DNA of 64,000 bases from the NCBI RefSeq assembly GCF_949628215.1, contig NW_027441295.1, positions 1-64,000 of the forward strand, in the 5' to 3' direction. The notes beneath the pieces were generated by a model. That model had not been told where the DNA came from. It did no database searches and was given only the letters and a program-made list of their open reading frames with translations. The DNA comes from Phalacrocorax aristotelis. Taxonomy: Eukaryota > Chordata > Aves > Suliformes > Phalacrocoracidae. Below, piece by piece: positions 50,808-62,322 of this stretch. A program made the translations under genes and the position numbers. Numbering within the stretch: the stretch's first letter is position 1; every line of letters begins with the position of its first letter.

Positions 50808-51136
50808 AATGATCATGCTCCTCGCTGGAGACAGAGAGCAGTTGCCAGAAATTCTCTCTCAGGCCAACACGGCAAGACCCTTCCTAGAGGTCCGAGGCAG
50901 CTGGCTGCAGGGAGAGCCAAGCCTTCCCATCTGCCTTCATCCGGACCAAGAGGAGGTAATTTTTCAGGGGGGAACATAACGCACAACTAACCATCGCTTT
51001 GATTGCACAAGGCTGATCGTTTTTCCCTCGTGCTTTACAGCCGCAAGACCAAAGCTGTTCTCAACGGTAACAAAACCAGCTAATGCAGGATATGTGGATC
51101 CAAGAGCACCTTTCAGCAGTCGTGTATTGGCCAAAG
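50808..51136 (+). pseudogene. AHCTF1: AHCTF1 copy B, last recognised exons
   Basis: Exons 50808-50955 and 51041-51136 read NDHAPRWRQRAVARNS, AAGRAKPSHLP and ARPKLFSTVTKP, which align with the ELYS stretch ending the helical domain (mammalian RERSLARNS, ERAKPYHL and RPKPLS). Divergence is higher than in earlier exons. Beyond 51136 I find no clearly matching exon, so the gene copy appears truncated before its disordered tail. Confidence 0.7.
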
Positions 51137-53205
51137 GTAGGGAGTTATGGGTAGGAAACGAGCAGAAGCCCAGTTGAGAGAGAGTTTTTTCTGTTATGAT
51201 AATGTTTGTTATGCAAAATAGATATATTTACACTATGGTAAATGTGTTTAGAGAATTTAAGAGAGCTGGAACGAAAACAATGATGAGCATCAAGCTGTTG
51301 GTGTACACATCTTGCTAGACTTGATTGTGTGATCAAATAGTGATCTCTTCCCACTTGCTGACACCTTTCTGCTTTGTTTCTCCCTCTTTCACTTAAAAAT
51401 AGGCAGAACGATAAAGAGCAGGAAAGAGGCCAGTAGCTGTCAGATGAGTTTCCTACAGGTGGTAGGGCCAAATCAACCTCAGTTCTGGTATATTTGGACT
51501 TGAGGGCAATGAAGGTCAGTTACTGTCCTTCTCTGCTGTCCTTTTGTCATGAGAAAAGACCAAGACCTTGGACAGATCGTACTACAAGGACATGCCCAGC
51601 ATGCAAATAAGGCCGCAGATAACTAAGTAGTTTAATCCCCCATCAGAACCCCTTCTCATGGAAGATGACTCTCAAGGTTGTCAGCGCACTCCATTTATTT
51701 GCTGCAATTCATCCCTTCGCATGTAACCAACCATAACTAGCTTGTGGTGGGGAAGAAGCAAGCTCCAGGCAGAAGCCAGTCCATAGTCTCTTGTGAGTTG
51801 TTAGGCAATGCTTGTAACCTCTTAGTCTAGGCCAGTCGGAAAATGCTATGAAATAATAGAATTTCACATAGTAAGGTAGCATTTGTTTCTTACGTTGCTG
51901 GTACTTTTGTCTTCTGTGCAAAACTTGCAGGTTTCCATCGCAGGAATGCTGTTCCCACCAAAGCAGTCACGATAACGAGTGCCTTTGGCTGCTCGGAGAG
52001 AAATGTTCTGCGGTTCCTTTTGAATGACATCTGTTCCTCAAATAAAAAGCGTTTCCCAATGCACTGTGCTGTGTGGGTGACCCATACGTGAGGCAGAGGG
52101 AAAAATGCAAGTGGCGGTTCCTGATGTGCCTGTTGGTTCAGGTCACTCACTCCTGGGCTGTGCATCACCCGGCGTGGTTCAAGAGCAGGCTTATCCCACA
52201 GCAGCCATCGGTGTGGTGTGCCTTGCTCTTGAACTGGGTTTAAACCCAGACTAGACCATGACTTATTAGTGAAAGCCTGATTGCTGGTAGTTTGATACTA
52301 TGGCTGTAATTTGAATACAGACAGAGAGAAGGATGCAGGAAGGAGGTGTGTGACTTCTGTGAACACCGACAGCACAAGCGTGTGTGACCCTAGGAATCCA
52401 GGGCACAGGAAAGCCTTTGCTTCTGATCCAGCCTATTGGTCTCAGAGGAGCTTCCTAAAGGACGAGAACGGCATGCTCGTCTCCGCAGGATCCAGCAGTT
52501 CCGTGGGCCAGGTAAGCCTTGAGTCAAAGAACCAACTGGAAGCAGCTGTCACTAATACGCAGCTGGAGGCCGGTCAGTTCCTTTATCTCCCGTTACTAAC
52601 ACTCATGTCAGCGTAACACAAAAGACCGGCATTTATCACTTTCCTGGTGTGAAGCAGTGGCTAGATTTTATCTGCATTTCTGTCCTCCTGGAACTGAGTG
52701 CTACTGTCAAGTGTGCTTGCCAGTCTTGATTCTTAATTTAAACAGTCAGTGAGGGCTCTCCTGGCAGACAGCAGTGCTTGTGTGTGCATTTGCTTTCTAC
52801 TCTCTGAAGAGGAGGCACTTGATGGTTTGTTAGAGAAAGATCTCTGGTGATCATGGTCAGGGAGTGCTGGAGAGCTCCTGGCATGGTTACAACGCCACTC
52901 TGCCGGCGTACGGTCAGACGGGCTCAGGGGAGAGCCCATGAGCGACGATCGGATATGGTGCGAACAGAGGCTGGGTGCCCGTTGTGCGCCAAGAGCTCTT
53001 CAAAGCCCCCCGCACTCGGGAGAACCACAAGCAGTGCCAGGTGGGATTAGCAAATCCCACAAAGTGCTCCTGACAGACCCTTACTGGTGGCCTCCCTCAG
53101 TGACCAGCCCTTGACCACCACTGCGGAAGTTTTTTATTATCCCTCTGTATGATGGGACAGAAAGCATTTTCCTTTGTGGATGTTGCCAAGTTGTGGCAAG
53201 CTCTT
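51137..53205. other. Unassigned DNA with one candidate exon
   Basis: Mostly intron-like or intergenic sequence. The only coding-like signal is the block at 52339-52511, described separately. Confidence 0.4.
52339..52511 (+). other. Candidate further AHCTF1 exon
   Basis: A 173-nt open block with acceptor GATGCAG and donor GTAAGC. Its entry phase fits the phase left by the exon ending at 51136 and it leaves phase 0. The encoded residues (CVTSVNTDSTSVCDP at the start) resemble the expected ELYS stretch only weakly. It may be a fast-evolving exon or a chance open frame. Confidence 0.3.
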
Positions 53206-53210
53206 GAGCA

Positions 53211-53880
53211 ATCATAGAATCGTTAATGTTGGAAAAGACTTCTAAGATCAAGTCCAACTGTCAGCCCAACACCACCAGGCCTCCTAAACCATGCCCTCAA
53301 GTGCCACGTCTACATGTATTTGAACACCTCCAGGGATGGTGACTCCACCACCTCTCACGGCAGCCTGTGCCAGAGCGTGACCGCTCTTGCAGTGAAGGCA
53401 TTTTCCCTAATATCCAATACAAACCTCCACGGATGCAGCTAGAGGCCAATTCATCTCATTCTATCACTAGTGCCTTGGGAGAAGAGACCAACAGCCTCCT
53501 TGCTACCATCTCCTTTCAGGTAGTTGTAGAGAGCGAGAAGGGCTCCCCTCAGCCCCCTCTTCTCCAGGCTAAACCCCCTCAGCCGCCCCCCAGCACACTT
53601 GTGCTCCAGACCCTGCCCCAGCCCCGCTGCCCTTCTCTGGACACGCTCCAGCCCCTCAAGGGCCTTCTTGTCCCAAGGGGCCCAAACCTGAGCCCAGCAT
53701 TCGAGGTGGGGCCTCCCCAGTGCCGAGCACAGGGGCCCCATCCCTGCCCGGCTCCTGCTGGCCACACCAGCGCTGACACAAGCCCGGGGGCTGGTGGCCT
53801 CCTTGGCCACCCGGGCACTGCTGGCTCATGCCCAGCCGGCTGTCAGCCAGCACCCCCAGGGCCTTCTCCGGCACGCAGCT
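53211..53880 (-). mobile_element. CR1 LINE 3' fragment
   Basis: On the minus strand this shows CR1 ORF2 C-terminal features (LEKALGVLADSRL-type start, FSLEKRGLRGALLALYNYLKG) and the CR1 3' tail GATCTTAGAAGTCTTTTCC, ending at an ATTCTATGATT octamer-like end at 53211. It is 5'-truncated and out of frame in places. Confidence 0.85.
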
Positions 53881-53889
53881 TGGCCGTGT

Positions 53890-56150
53890 CTATGCGAGAA
53901 GCTGAAGGGCGGCAGCCTGGGGGGATGACGGTGAGGTTACTTCTGGTGCTCAGGGGAAAGGCCACGGGAAGGCTGCCGTGCTGGGACGCCTGCTTGAAGG
54001 GTGGTTTCCCAGGTGGTGGAGCTTTCCTTGGAGGGAGGGAAGAGCAGGAGAGAGCAGCACTGCCACACAGGGCAGCCTGGGAGGTGGGGAGTGGCCATGA
54101 GGAGGAAGAAACGTCACGGTTGTGCTGTGGTACATGAAGTCCTCCCGAAGGAGGATGGGATCAGTCCGTCTCTGTCTCACAGAACAGAGCATGAGGACAG
54201 ACAGACGTCAGTGACTGTATGGCAATGGCAGGTAAGAACAAGGTGGGGAAGCGAGGGGGGTGTCTCCAGCGTGCAGGGACGAGGCATCGGCTGTGGGACA
54301 GCACAGGGCAAGCTCCGGTAGGGATGGCAAAGAGCGCTGGCAAGGCTGGAAGCTGCCAGGAGAACCCAAGGCTTTGTCCCCGTGGCTCTGGCAAGTGTCT
54401 CTGCCAGCAAGGCCTATGAGGAGACACGTTGTCCTCAGGCACGGGGGCCTCCTCGCCTCCTTGCACACCCCAGTGAGGCTGGGCGCTGCCATACCCTTGT
54501 CCTTCACTCAGCATCACACACCCCACAGCCCCCTGCCCCAGGAAGGGCCCTGAGCGCTGTGTGAGGGACAGGATCTGCCTTCCCCGGGGCTGGGGCTCAG
54601 AGCTTGGCCTTTCTGCTTCATGAGGCAAAGCCAGGCTTTTCCCAGCATCTGAGCTGCCGGCACATTACCTTGGCCTCCCTGGAGTCACGGCTTCCAGCTA
54701 TCTGCCCTAACGAGTCCCTGGGGAGCCTTTCTCAGAAATGGCCCTCCTCAGAGGGACTCGGTCCTACTTCAAGACACTTCAGGGTTTTTTCCTGACTTTA
54801 ACTTAAGGAAAGGTTTGCGCCATCTCCTCTCAGTCCCAAGGTTGAAGGACTCGGCACCAAATATGCAATGGGGCTCATTAAAATAAAGAAAGGCCAAACG
54901 AGTTCTATTTCTTCCTCTAATTTTCTTCAAGTCTTGTACAGTTAATTAGAGAAGTTTCCTAGTGACTTATGGAGAAAGGTTTCAAGGAGCTTCTAATAAA
55001 AAGGACTTTTTATTTTAAAGGTTGTAGTTTAATATTTTTCAGTTTAGAGAAGAGGCGATGGCAGCATTCTCCAATAAATAGTGACCCAGGGTCTCTCCTA
55101 CGGAGACCTGGACTGGTCAGGGAAGCTGTCCCTTCAGGTCTGACACAGTAAGGACAACCTCCCACCGCACCTCCCCAGCCCGTCTCTCGTCAGGTCTTGT
55201 GCTGCTTTTCCTTACATCAGACTGCTCCACTGGTCTCTGCAGCTGGGTGTTGCAGCTCCTTCGTACCAGCTCCCACCTGCTTTCCTTTGAGAACAGGCTG
55301 CACACAGGCAAAGGGGGATGGTTCTTATTTTTTGAGCAAACAAAGTAAAACTGATAAGGTTCACCATTAAAGTAAAACCCACCCCTCAATTGTATGCCAA
55401 GTACAACCTGCCACAAATGAGGTTCACCTTCCACAAGGCAAAATCATGCAAGAAATGTTTTTGACAGAAAGGATATGATAGAAAAACACAATAAGAGTTG
55501 GGTAAAGACAGATTTAGACGGACTATGGAACAATAGGCAGCCTTTAAGTCCCTCCTGCTCAAAGCAGCCACTGGATATTTGAGAGGTGCCTGAATGAGCA
55601 AAGAGTGAGGGGAAGGGAAATCTGGAGAGCAATTGCAAGTGTTTCTGTGCAGATGGGCTGCTGGAAAGGTGACTTCAGATGTGGTCAGTTTAGTTAGGAC
55701 AGGTGGGAATGCATGAAAGACGAGGGAGATGAAATGCACAGCCTAATAGAGAGAGCACTGACAGTGCAAGCCTGGAGGAAGGTCAATAGCTCGCCTCTTG
55801 CTATTAATGCACATCCTGAAAACTCCCCATTTCAAGAAACCATGGGGAAACACTGACATTTCATTGCAAGTATTCAGTTGTTTCAGCTGAGGAGGTCATG
55901 CTCATCCTTTGAAACACGTGTCAGAAATTCTCTGGTTTCCAGGCAGCGCTCCGCTGTCTGACTGTGAGTATCCAGCGCTGCCTCTGGAGGAGCCAGTGTC
56001 TCTGAAGTACAGCCTGGCACTGGCAGCTGTCACAGAGGAGCTGCTGGAGCGAGAGGCCCTCGGAAGTGGCAGCTGGAGCCTGGGCAGAAATGGCTGAGCA
56101 TCTGCCTGCCAGTGGGTGGGAAGCAATGAACAGATTCCGCATTTGCTTTG
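53890..56150. other. Unassigned DNA
   Basis: No recognisable exon, RNA gene or intact mobile element. Open frames near 54200-54600 overlap on both strands and look composition-driven. Confidence 0.4.
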
Positions 56151-56310
56151 CTCCCATGTGCAGCTTTGCTTCACTTATTAAACTGCCTTTATCTCAACTA
56201 ATGATATTTTTTCACTTTTGCCCTTCTGATTCTCTCCCCCATCACGCTGTTGGGGGAGTGAGAAAGGACTGGGTCGGGGCTGGGTTGCTGGCTGGGCTTT
56301 ACCAACCATG
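56150..56310 (+). mobile_element. Degraded LTR fragment
   Basis: Contains TTATTAAACTGCCTTTATCTC followed by TTTTTCACTTTTGCCCTTC, then GATTCTCTCCCCCATC, a G-rich GGGGGAGTGAG motif and GGCTGGGCTTTACC. This order is that of the 3' part of a common avian ERV LTR. It is diverged and its left limit is unclear. Confidence 0.5.
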
Positions 56311-56319
56311 CCTGTTCAT

Positions 56320-57070
56320 CCTTTCCTCATTGGCCATGCTCTGCTTATTTTGTACCCTGCTGTGGTGTTCCTGAGGTGGTTGCTGTGGTATTTTCTACCT
56401 TGGGCAGCAATTGCCGGAAATTAGGGCCCCCCCTTCATTACTTGTAGCATTGTGCAATTGGTCACTTTGCTGTCTTGATAGAGGATCGGGCATCTGCCGC
56501 ATACCAAAACATCTTAGCCTCTGCCTTTCAGTGCTGCCCATGGAGAAGGGATTCAGCTGAGGCTGAGGGTAAGAAGTCAATGACTGGCGCCCAAGAATGC
56601 CACCTTGATTAATTCCCTGTCTTCCCAAAGCCTGAACAAGCGAAAGGAAAAAAGGATGAGAGAGAGGAGGTCATCGCTGCTTTTTCAGCCCACACACAGC
56701 TGATTTTTGTCCTCACACCTAAGATGTAATTCAGGTTAATTTGGCTACCAGGCGTGATTTTTGGAAAGTGTTCAGATATTGTGCGCTTCTCCTTTTAAGG
56801 ACTAAAGGCTGTCTAGAAAAGCATCACCACACATAAATAGCTGTACTGTAGAGACGTGTGGAGAACAGGTGAATTTTACTCATGAAGATTATGAATGAAG
56901 AGTGTGACACCTCCAAATAATGTGAGGGAAGTGAGGAGGGGGCACGGGGGGGCACTGGCCTCTGCCTCCCCATGTGCCTAGCACTGCTAGGAGATAAAAT
57001 GTAGGGTGAAAAGAACCCATTGGGGTTTTAGTACGCCATCCATACTATGCAAGTGCTTTCTTGGATTCAG
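56320..57070. other. Unassigned DNA
   Basis: No recognisable gene or repeat. Confidence 0.4.
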
Positions 57071-57074
57071 ACAC

Positions 57075-57660
57075 ACTATCATGTGTTTTTATCCATGTCC
57101 ATCACCCCTTGTCTTGTCGGGGGAGCCACTGAGAAGAATTTGGCTCCCTCGCCTTCACCCCTTCCCATCAGGCGTTTCTGCACATTCCTAATATCCCCCT
57201 GAGCCATTTTTTCTCCAGGCTCAGCAGTCCCAGCTCTCCCAGCCTTTCCTCCCATGAAAGGTGCTGCAGTCTCCTCAAGCAGCTTCGTGGCCCTTTGCAG
57301 GACCTGCTGTAGTAGGTCACCGGCTTTGTTGTAGTGAGGAGCCCAGCTCTGGCCACAGCACTCCAGGTGTGACCTCAGCAGTGCTGAGGAGAGGGGAAGG
57401 GTCACCTCCCTCCACCTGCCAGCAGTGCTTCTCCTCATGCAGCCCAGGAGGCTGTTGGCCTTTGCTGTGGAGGTGCGCTGCTGGCTCGTACTCAGGCTGG
57501 TGTCCCCCGGGACCCCAAGGCCCTGCTCTGCAGCGCTGCTAGCTGGCTGGTCAGCCCTCAGCATTATGATGTTCACTGTGTGGTTGGATCACAGGCTTTC
57601 CTCCCCCAGGGACTTTCTCAGCAGCAGCTTGTCCTTGGAGCTCAGCTCCACCTCTCTCAG
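57075..57660 (-). mobile_element. CR1 LINE fragment, minus strand
   Basis: Minus-strand CR1 ORF2 C-terminal sequence (KANSLLGCMRRS, LRSHLECCGQSWAP, LGELGLLSLEKKWLRG) running toward 57075. It meets the next CR1 head-to-head at about 57660. Confidence 0.85.
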
Positions 57661-59205
57661 AGGCCCCACGGTGCTGCAGGGTCACCTGGGACAGCAAAGC
57701 CCTGATGCCATCCACCCGAGGGTGCTGAGAGAGCTGGCTGACATCATCGCAAGGCCGCTCTCCATAATCTTCGAGAACTCATGGAGAACGGGGGATGTCC
57801 CAGAGGACTGGAGGAAGGCAAATGTTACCCCTATCTACAAGAAGGGCTTGAGAGAGGATCCGGGTAACTCTAGGCCCATTAGCCTTACTTCAATCCCTGG
57901 GAAAGTTATGGAACGAATCCTCCTGGGGGCCGTCACAAGTCAAATGAAGCACTTGACTGGGAAAAGCCAACGTGGCTTCACTAAAGGCAGATCGTGCTTG
58001 ACAAACCTGGTGGCCTTCTATGACAAAGTGACTTGCCTGGTTGACATGGGGTGGGTGGTGGACATTCTGTACCTGGACTTCTCCAAGGCCTTTGATACGG
58101 TCCCCCACAGTCTCCTCCTGGAGAAATTGGTGTGTTATGGCCTAGACAAGGGGTCTGTGCAGTGGGTGGGGAACTGGCTGACAGACCGCACCCAAAGGGT
58201 GGTGGTAAATAGCTCCTTCTCAGGCTGGCAGCCTGTCACTAGTGGGGTCCCTCAGGGATCGCTATTGGGCCCAATGTTGTTCAACATCTTTATAAGTGAT
58301 CTGGATAGCGGCATCAAGTGTAGCCTGATGAAGTTTGCTGATGACACCAAGTTGAGTGGGGAAGTAGACACTCCAGAAGGGAGAGCTGCTCTGCAGGAAG
58401 ATCTGGATAGGCTGGAGGAGCAGGCCAGCAAGAACCTTATGAAGTTCAACAAGGAGAAGTGTAAGGTCCTGCACCTGGGAAAACATAATCCAGGATTGCA
58501 GCACAGACTGGGATCCACCTGGCTGGAGAGCAGCTCTGTGGGAAGGGACTGGGGGGTCCTGGTGAACGGGAACCTCAACATGAGGGAACAGTGGCTGCTG
58601 CGGCCAAGAAGGCCAACAGGGTGCTGGGTTGCATCAAAAAGGGCATCGCCAACAGGCAGAAAGAAGTCATCATCCTGCTCTACTCAGCGCTGGCCAGGCC
58701 ACCCCAGGAGTGCTGCGTGGAGTTCTGGTCCCCGTTGTACAAACAGGGTGGGACAGGCTGGAAGGGGCCCAGAGAGGGGCCACCAGGATGATCAGAGGAC
58801 TGGGAAGCTGCCGTACGAGGATGGGCTGGGAGAGCTGGGTTTGTTCAGCCTTGAGAAAAGGAGGCTCAGAGGGGATCTCATCCCCATGTACCAGTACTTA
58901 AGGGGCAGCTACAAAGAAGGTGGAGACTCCCTTTTTACACGGAGTCGCATGGAGAGGACAAGGGGGATGGCCACAGGTTGCTCTTGGGGAGATTCCAATT
59001 GGCCACCAGAGGGAAATTTTTCACAGTGAGGACAGTCACCGTTGGAATAATCTCCCCAGGGACGTGGTTGACTCGGCCACGTTGGACACCGTCAAGAGTC
59101 GCCTGGACAGGGTGCTGGGCCATCTTGTCTAGGCTGGGCTCTTCCCAGAAAGGTTGGGCTAGATGATCGCTGAGGTCCCTTCCAACCTGGGATTCTGTGA
59201 TTTTG
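57661..59205 (+). mobile_element. CR1 LINE with reverse transcriptase domain
   Basis: Encodes most of a CR1 reverse transcriptase: IHPRVLRELADIIARPLSIIF, EDWRKANVTPIYKKG, YLDFSKAFDTV, SGVPQGSLLGP and the catalytic FADD motif near 58340. Frame leaves near 58590 and returns near 58795, so it carries at least two frameshifts. It ends with the CR1 3' sequence TTCTGTGATT at about 59200. It is 5'-truncated, lacking the endonuclease domain, and dead. Confidence 0.9.
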
Positions 59206-59339
59206 TTTGTTGCTGTGATTTTGCATTAATTGTACCGAAAGGTTTTCTTGCCAAGCAGCTCTACTGATTAAAGAGATAGGACTTCAAACCAGAAAGGTCT
59301 TAGTCCCCATTCTGCCTCCGCAGTCTAAGTTTCAAAGGT

Positions 59340-60424
59340 CCCTGGGCTTCACAAGTCCAGGCTTGTCCTGGTGCTTTCTTTACTCAAGAGCAGTGGATCC
59401 AGGGCGCCTCTTCCTTGATGGTGATTGCCATGAAGGTGGTCAGAAGCAGCTGGTAGGGTCCGTCCCACTTCTTTCGCAGAGGATCACCTGGAAAAGTCTG
59501 ATCATAAACCCAGTCCCCAGGCTCAAAAGGGTGGACCGGATGGATCTAGGACAGCTCTAGTACATATCCTCTCTGGGTCCACAGGCATCCTCACCGGGGA
59601 ACTCTCTGATTGGCCTTGAGCTCCCGATCCTACCTCATTTGGAGACAGGCCGCTTTCTGCACACTTTCCACTAACAGATCCACCATACCTGTTATGGCCA
59701 GGGCATCTCCCTTCTCCGAAGGGTTCAGCGCTCCTGCCCAACATGCGGCCCGCTGGGTTAATCACCGGGGGGCTCAGCGATTACCTGTAGTTAGGAACAT
59801 ACTTGGAACCCAATAGCCTTCTGCCTCTTTCTCTGACAGCAACCGTCCATCCCCGCCCGACAGGGACACTCTCCGCACATATTCTCTGTCCGATTCCTCC
59901 GCACACCTTGCAAAGACTTTCTCCATCTTTACTACTTCAGTTGCTGTAAATGGGACTTCTTTGGTAAGAACTTGAGGACGGTCATCATTGTTGTCCTCCT
60001 ACAAATGCTCTCTTTTAACCAGCGGATACATGGGAGGGAGGCTTTCTACGGTTTGCCTTGCCTTCTGCAAGTCTCCCTGAGGGTAAATTTGCCGTATCCC
60101 CTTTTCCAAAAGCTTCACCTCTACCTCCGCCTGTGTATCTGCTTCCCTCAAAAGTTGGTTCCTCAATTCTTCCTCCAGTGTGGCGTTTTGACCCCTTTCC
60201 TCCTTCAACAGCTGCTTATTTTCCTCCAATTGCTCCTGCAGTGACCTTATGACCGTCTGCAGCGAGTCTAATGCGGCATCGGCTTGACAAAGCCTCTGTT
60301 TCGTATCTTCCAACACCGCTGCCAGACTCGCTCCCAGTACCGCGCAAGTGATAGCTTTTCCTTTGCCTGATCTTCTTTCTGCAGCACCCTTAACCTGCCT
60401 ACTACGCTCTGCGGTGGAAACCAA
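59340..60424 (-). pseudogene. Internally deleted endogenous retrovirus remnant: gag joined to integrase C-terminus
   Basis: On the minus strand, an open segment from 60424 to 59999 encodes a glutamine/glutamate-rich coiled coil (residues about 45-105) typical of avian ERV gag. A TAG follows, then more gag-like sequence in the same frame with further stops. At about 59545-59565 this passes directly into an integrase C-terminal domain (HPFEPGDWVYDQTF, KKWDGPYQLLLTT, WIHCS) resembling gamma-type retroviral Pol. Protease, reverse transcriptase and most of integrase are missing, so a large internal deletion joins gag to the end of pol. The element is non-functional. Confidence 0.65.
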
Positions 60425-61940
60425 TGATTATTTATGCCCAGCCCTGCCCCTGGAGTGAGGGGCGAGATCGGTGCGCCTCCAAAAGATCATATAGCTTATC
60501 AATCCCTTTGGCTGGCAAAGAGGCATAATTGTGGGCATCGCCAGCCTTCTGAGGGCACACCTTATCTAACACACGCCTCCGTCCCTGGAGACGTCAGCTG
60601 CTCCTCGACACGCGCACCCGTGGCACACAGAGCCCCAGCAGACCCACACGCCCACCCATGGGACACACCCTCCCAGCAGTCACAGATGCTCAGCCATGGC
60701 ACACGACACCAGGGGACACGCAGCAGGCGAATGGGGTCACCAGGGTGTGCAATAATCGCTGGAGGAGACTTACAAATTAGACTTCTGTTTTCAGCAAAGG
60801 TACAGCAGGGAAGAAGCTTTCAGGGTGCAGCACAGCTGACATGTGCCAAATCCATTCCACGCAAGATCCCCAGTAACCTCTAGGTGTCAGCAGTTCCAGG
60901 AGAACTTGCTGTACTGACCCTAAGAGTTGTGCGGAGGGTGGAGAGGAGCGGAGTCACCGTGGCCAGGCTCCGTGATAAATGGGAACTCGAGGTACCATGG
61001 AGCCGGTAGACTGCACATTTGCCACCCTGAGCCAACAGTCAGTCGTGCTTTTCACAAAATGCTGTCCTTTTGGTGAACTTTGCTCATTCTAATAGCATTC
61101 TAATACCAAATCACACCTCCATCCCAAAAACCACCCCACTCTAAGGTGCAACCACCCGTCGCTGGGCACACGCTTGGAATTTTTCTAGTCCACGCCTTTA
61201 AAAGCAAAGTGGGGAAATTTTACACCAATCCTAAGAACGGTATGTACGACTAGAGTCACTCCAGCTCCACCTGAAAGGTCAAAATGAGTATAACATAGTT
61301 GAAGAGAAAGGGGGTGTTAGGGAAGACAGCATCGCGTACCACTCGGGCTTCTGGGAGCAGTCGACGGGCTGAGCCTCTCTTCCCCTGCCCTGGCACGCCT
61401 TTGCGTAAGCTTTGAACACTTGGTGATACCAACTGTTTCTCCAGGAAAACTTAGAAACCTCTCGATAGAGTCCCTTAAAATCTCCAGTGCATTCCAACTG
61501 CTTCCTATTTGCTTAACGCACCTGTAGCCTAGCAGTGTTATGCATTTTCTTGGTATTTCTGTGTGCCTTGTAACCAGCAGATTTATCACCGGAAATGCAA
61601 AGAACCTGTGTATCTGTTGCTTTAATCAATTGTACTATTCGTTAAGCTAGCCGTGATGGTTCTCCTTGAAAGCCAGGGGCCTGGGCATCTGCCCAATTAG
61701 GTACTAACAACTACCCTGATGGAGGTTAACGTCAACAATCCTGAGGAAATAAACGGTTGACCAAGTCTGAGACAAAGACCGGACTTAGCCGCACCTAGAC
61801 ACCTCTAGGAGAAGGAGTTTAGGAAAGAAGGGGGTCCTGCCTGAACCTCGGGACTCCACGGTAGCGTCTCTCCCTAGCCACTCCTCAGACTCTTCCTATT
61901 AATGCAACAACAAGGGGACGCACACCCCTCATGCAATCAT
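60425..61940. other. Unassigned DNA between retroviral remnant and protamine-like gene
   Basis: May include 5' LTR or leader sequence of the upstream retroviral remnant, but I cannot define it. No recognisable host exon. Confidence 0.4.
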
Positions 61941-61946
61941 TGCAGC

Positions 61947-61952
61947 TTTATT
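61947..61952 (-). terminator. Polyadenylation signal of the protamine-like gene
   Basis: AATAAA on the minus strand, 99 bp downstream of the stop codon, in the context CTCAATAAAGCTGC. Confidence 0.85.
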
Positions 61953-62050
61953 GAGGGAGCCACGAGTGCAGTGGTGCGGGGGCGCAGAGGCAGTGGTGCC
62001 CGGGGCTCTCGGGGGCACCGGCTCCGCAGACGCCCAGCGCCGGGCTCAGC

Positions 62051-62272
62051 TCAGCGGCAGCGCCTGCATGTGCCACGCAGCCACCGGCGCCCTCCAGAGC
62101 GGCAGCTGCGTGCCCCAGCCCGGCGCCGGCTACCCCTGGAAGGGCATCTGCGAGCCCCAGGCCGGCGCCGCCTCTTCCCATCCCGGCGGGCAGGCCGGCT
62201 CTGGCAGCGGCGCAGGGTGCTGCGTCGTTGCTGGCGCTGGGTACGGGTCCTGCTTCGCCGGGGACGGGCCAT
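62051..62272 (-). CDS. Protamine-like sperm nuclear basic protein (73 aa)
   Basis: A single open frame of 74 codons without introns. The start at 62272 was chosen because it lies ~50 bp below a TATA box and opens MARPRRSRTRT, close to the MARYRRSRTRS start of chicken protamine (galline). Arginine makes up 31 of 73 residues, in clusters such as KRRRR (33-37). Unlike galline, which has no cysteine, it has five, at 23, 43, 57, 69 and 72, as in mammalian protamines that cross-link by disulfides. It would bind and compact DNA in spermatid nuclei. It also has a Trp at 64 and one Asp at 31, unusual for protamine, so drift toward a pseudogene is possible. TATA box, frame and polyadenylation signal are all in place, which argues for a working or recently working gene. 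A retroviral LTR lies just upstream on the same strand. Confidence 0.78.
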   Translation of the reverse strand: MARPRRSRTRTQRQQRRSTLRRCQSRPARRDGKRRRRPGARRCPSRGSRRRAGARSCRSGGRRWLRGTCRRCR

Positions 62273-62322
62273 GCTGGCCACCCTGTCCTGCCGAGGACTG
62301 TGCCTCCGTGCCCCTGTCCCGC

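Larger units (their letters stand above)
30342..51136 (+). pseudogene. AHCTF1: AHCTF1 (ELYS) copy B, N-terminal to central exons
   Basis: At least 23 ordered exons encode ELYS from its start methionine (30350) through the seven-bladed beta-propeller and helical domain into the proximal tail. Exons before the duplicated block: 30342-30469, 31101-31321, 34494-34674, 35460-35667, 36953-37069, 38024-38108. Duplicated block: 38918-39068, 39449-39581, 39669-39849, 40311-40372, 42719-42809, 42897-42986, 43149-43289, 44082-44177, 44945-45038, 46491-46614, 46742-46798, 48024-48170. Downstream: 48920-49107, 49279-49423, 49520-49630, 50808-50955, 51041-51136. Phases fit at nearly every junction. Lesions are an N-terminal frameshift near 30400, a TAG at 39709-39711 and a 1-nt deletion near 39826. 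The long C-terminal tail with the AT-hook is not seen. A non-processed pseudogene is the best reading; it was probably functional until recently. Confidence 0.88.

Noticed and set aside
57425..57660. Open sequence preceding the CR1 reverse transcriptase as part of the same protein
   Set aside because: This segment is the antisense of the neighbouring minus-strand CR1, so the apparent long frame is a chance fusion.
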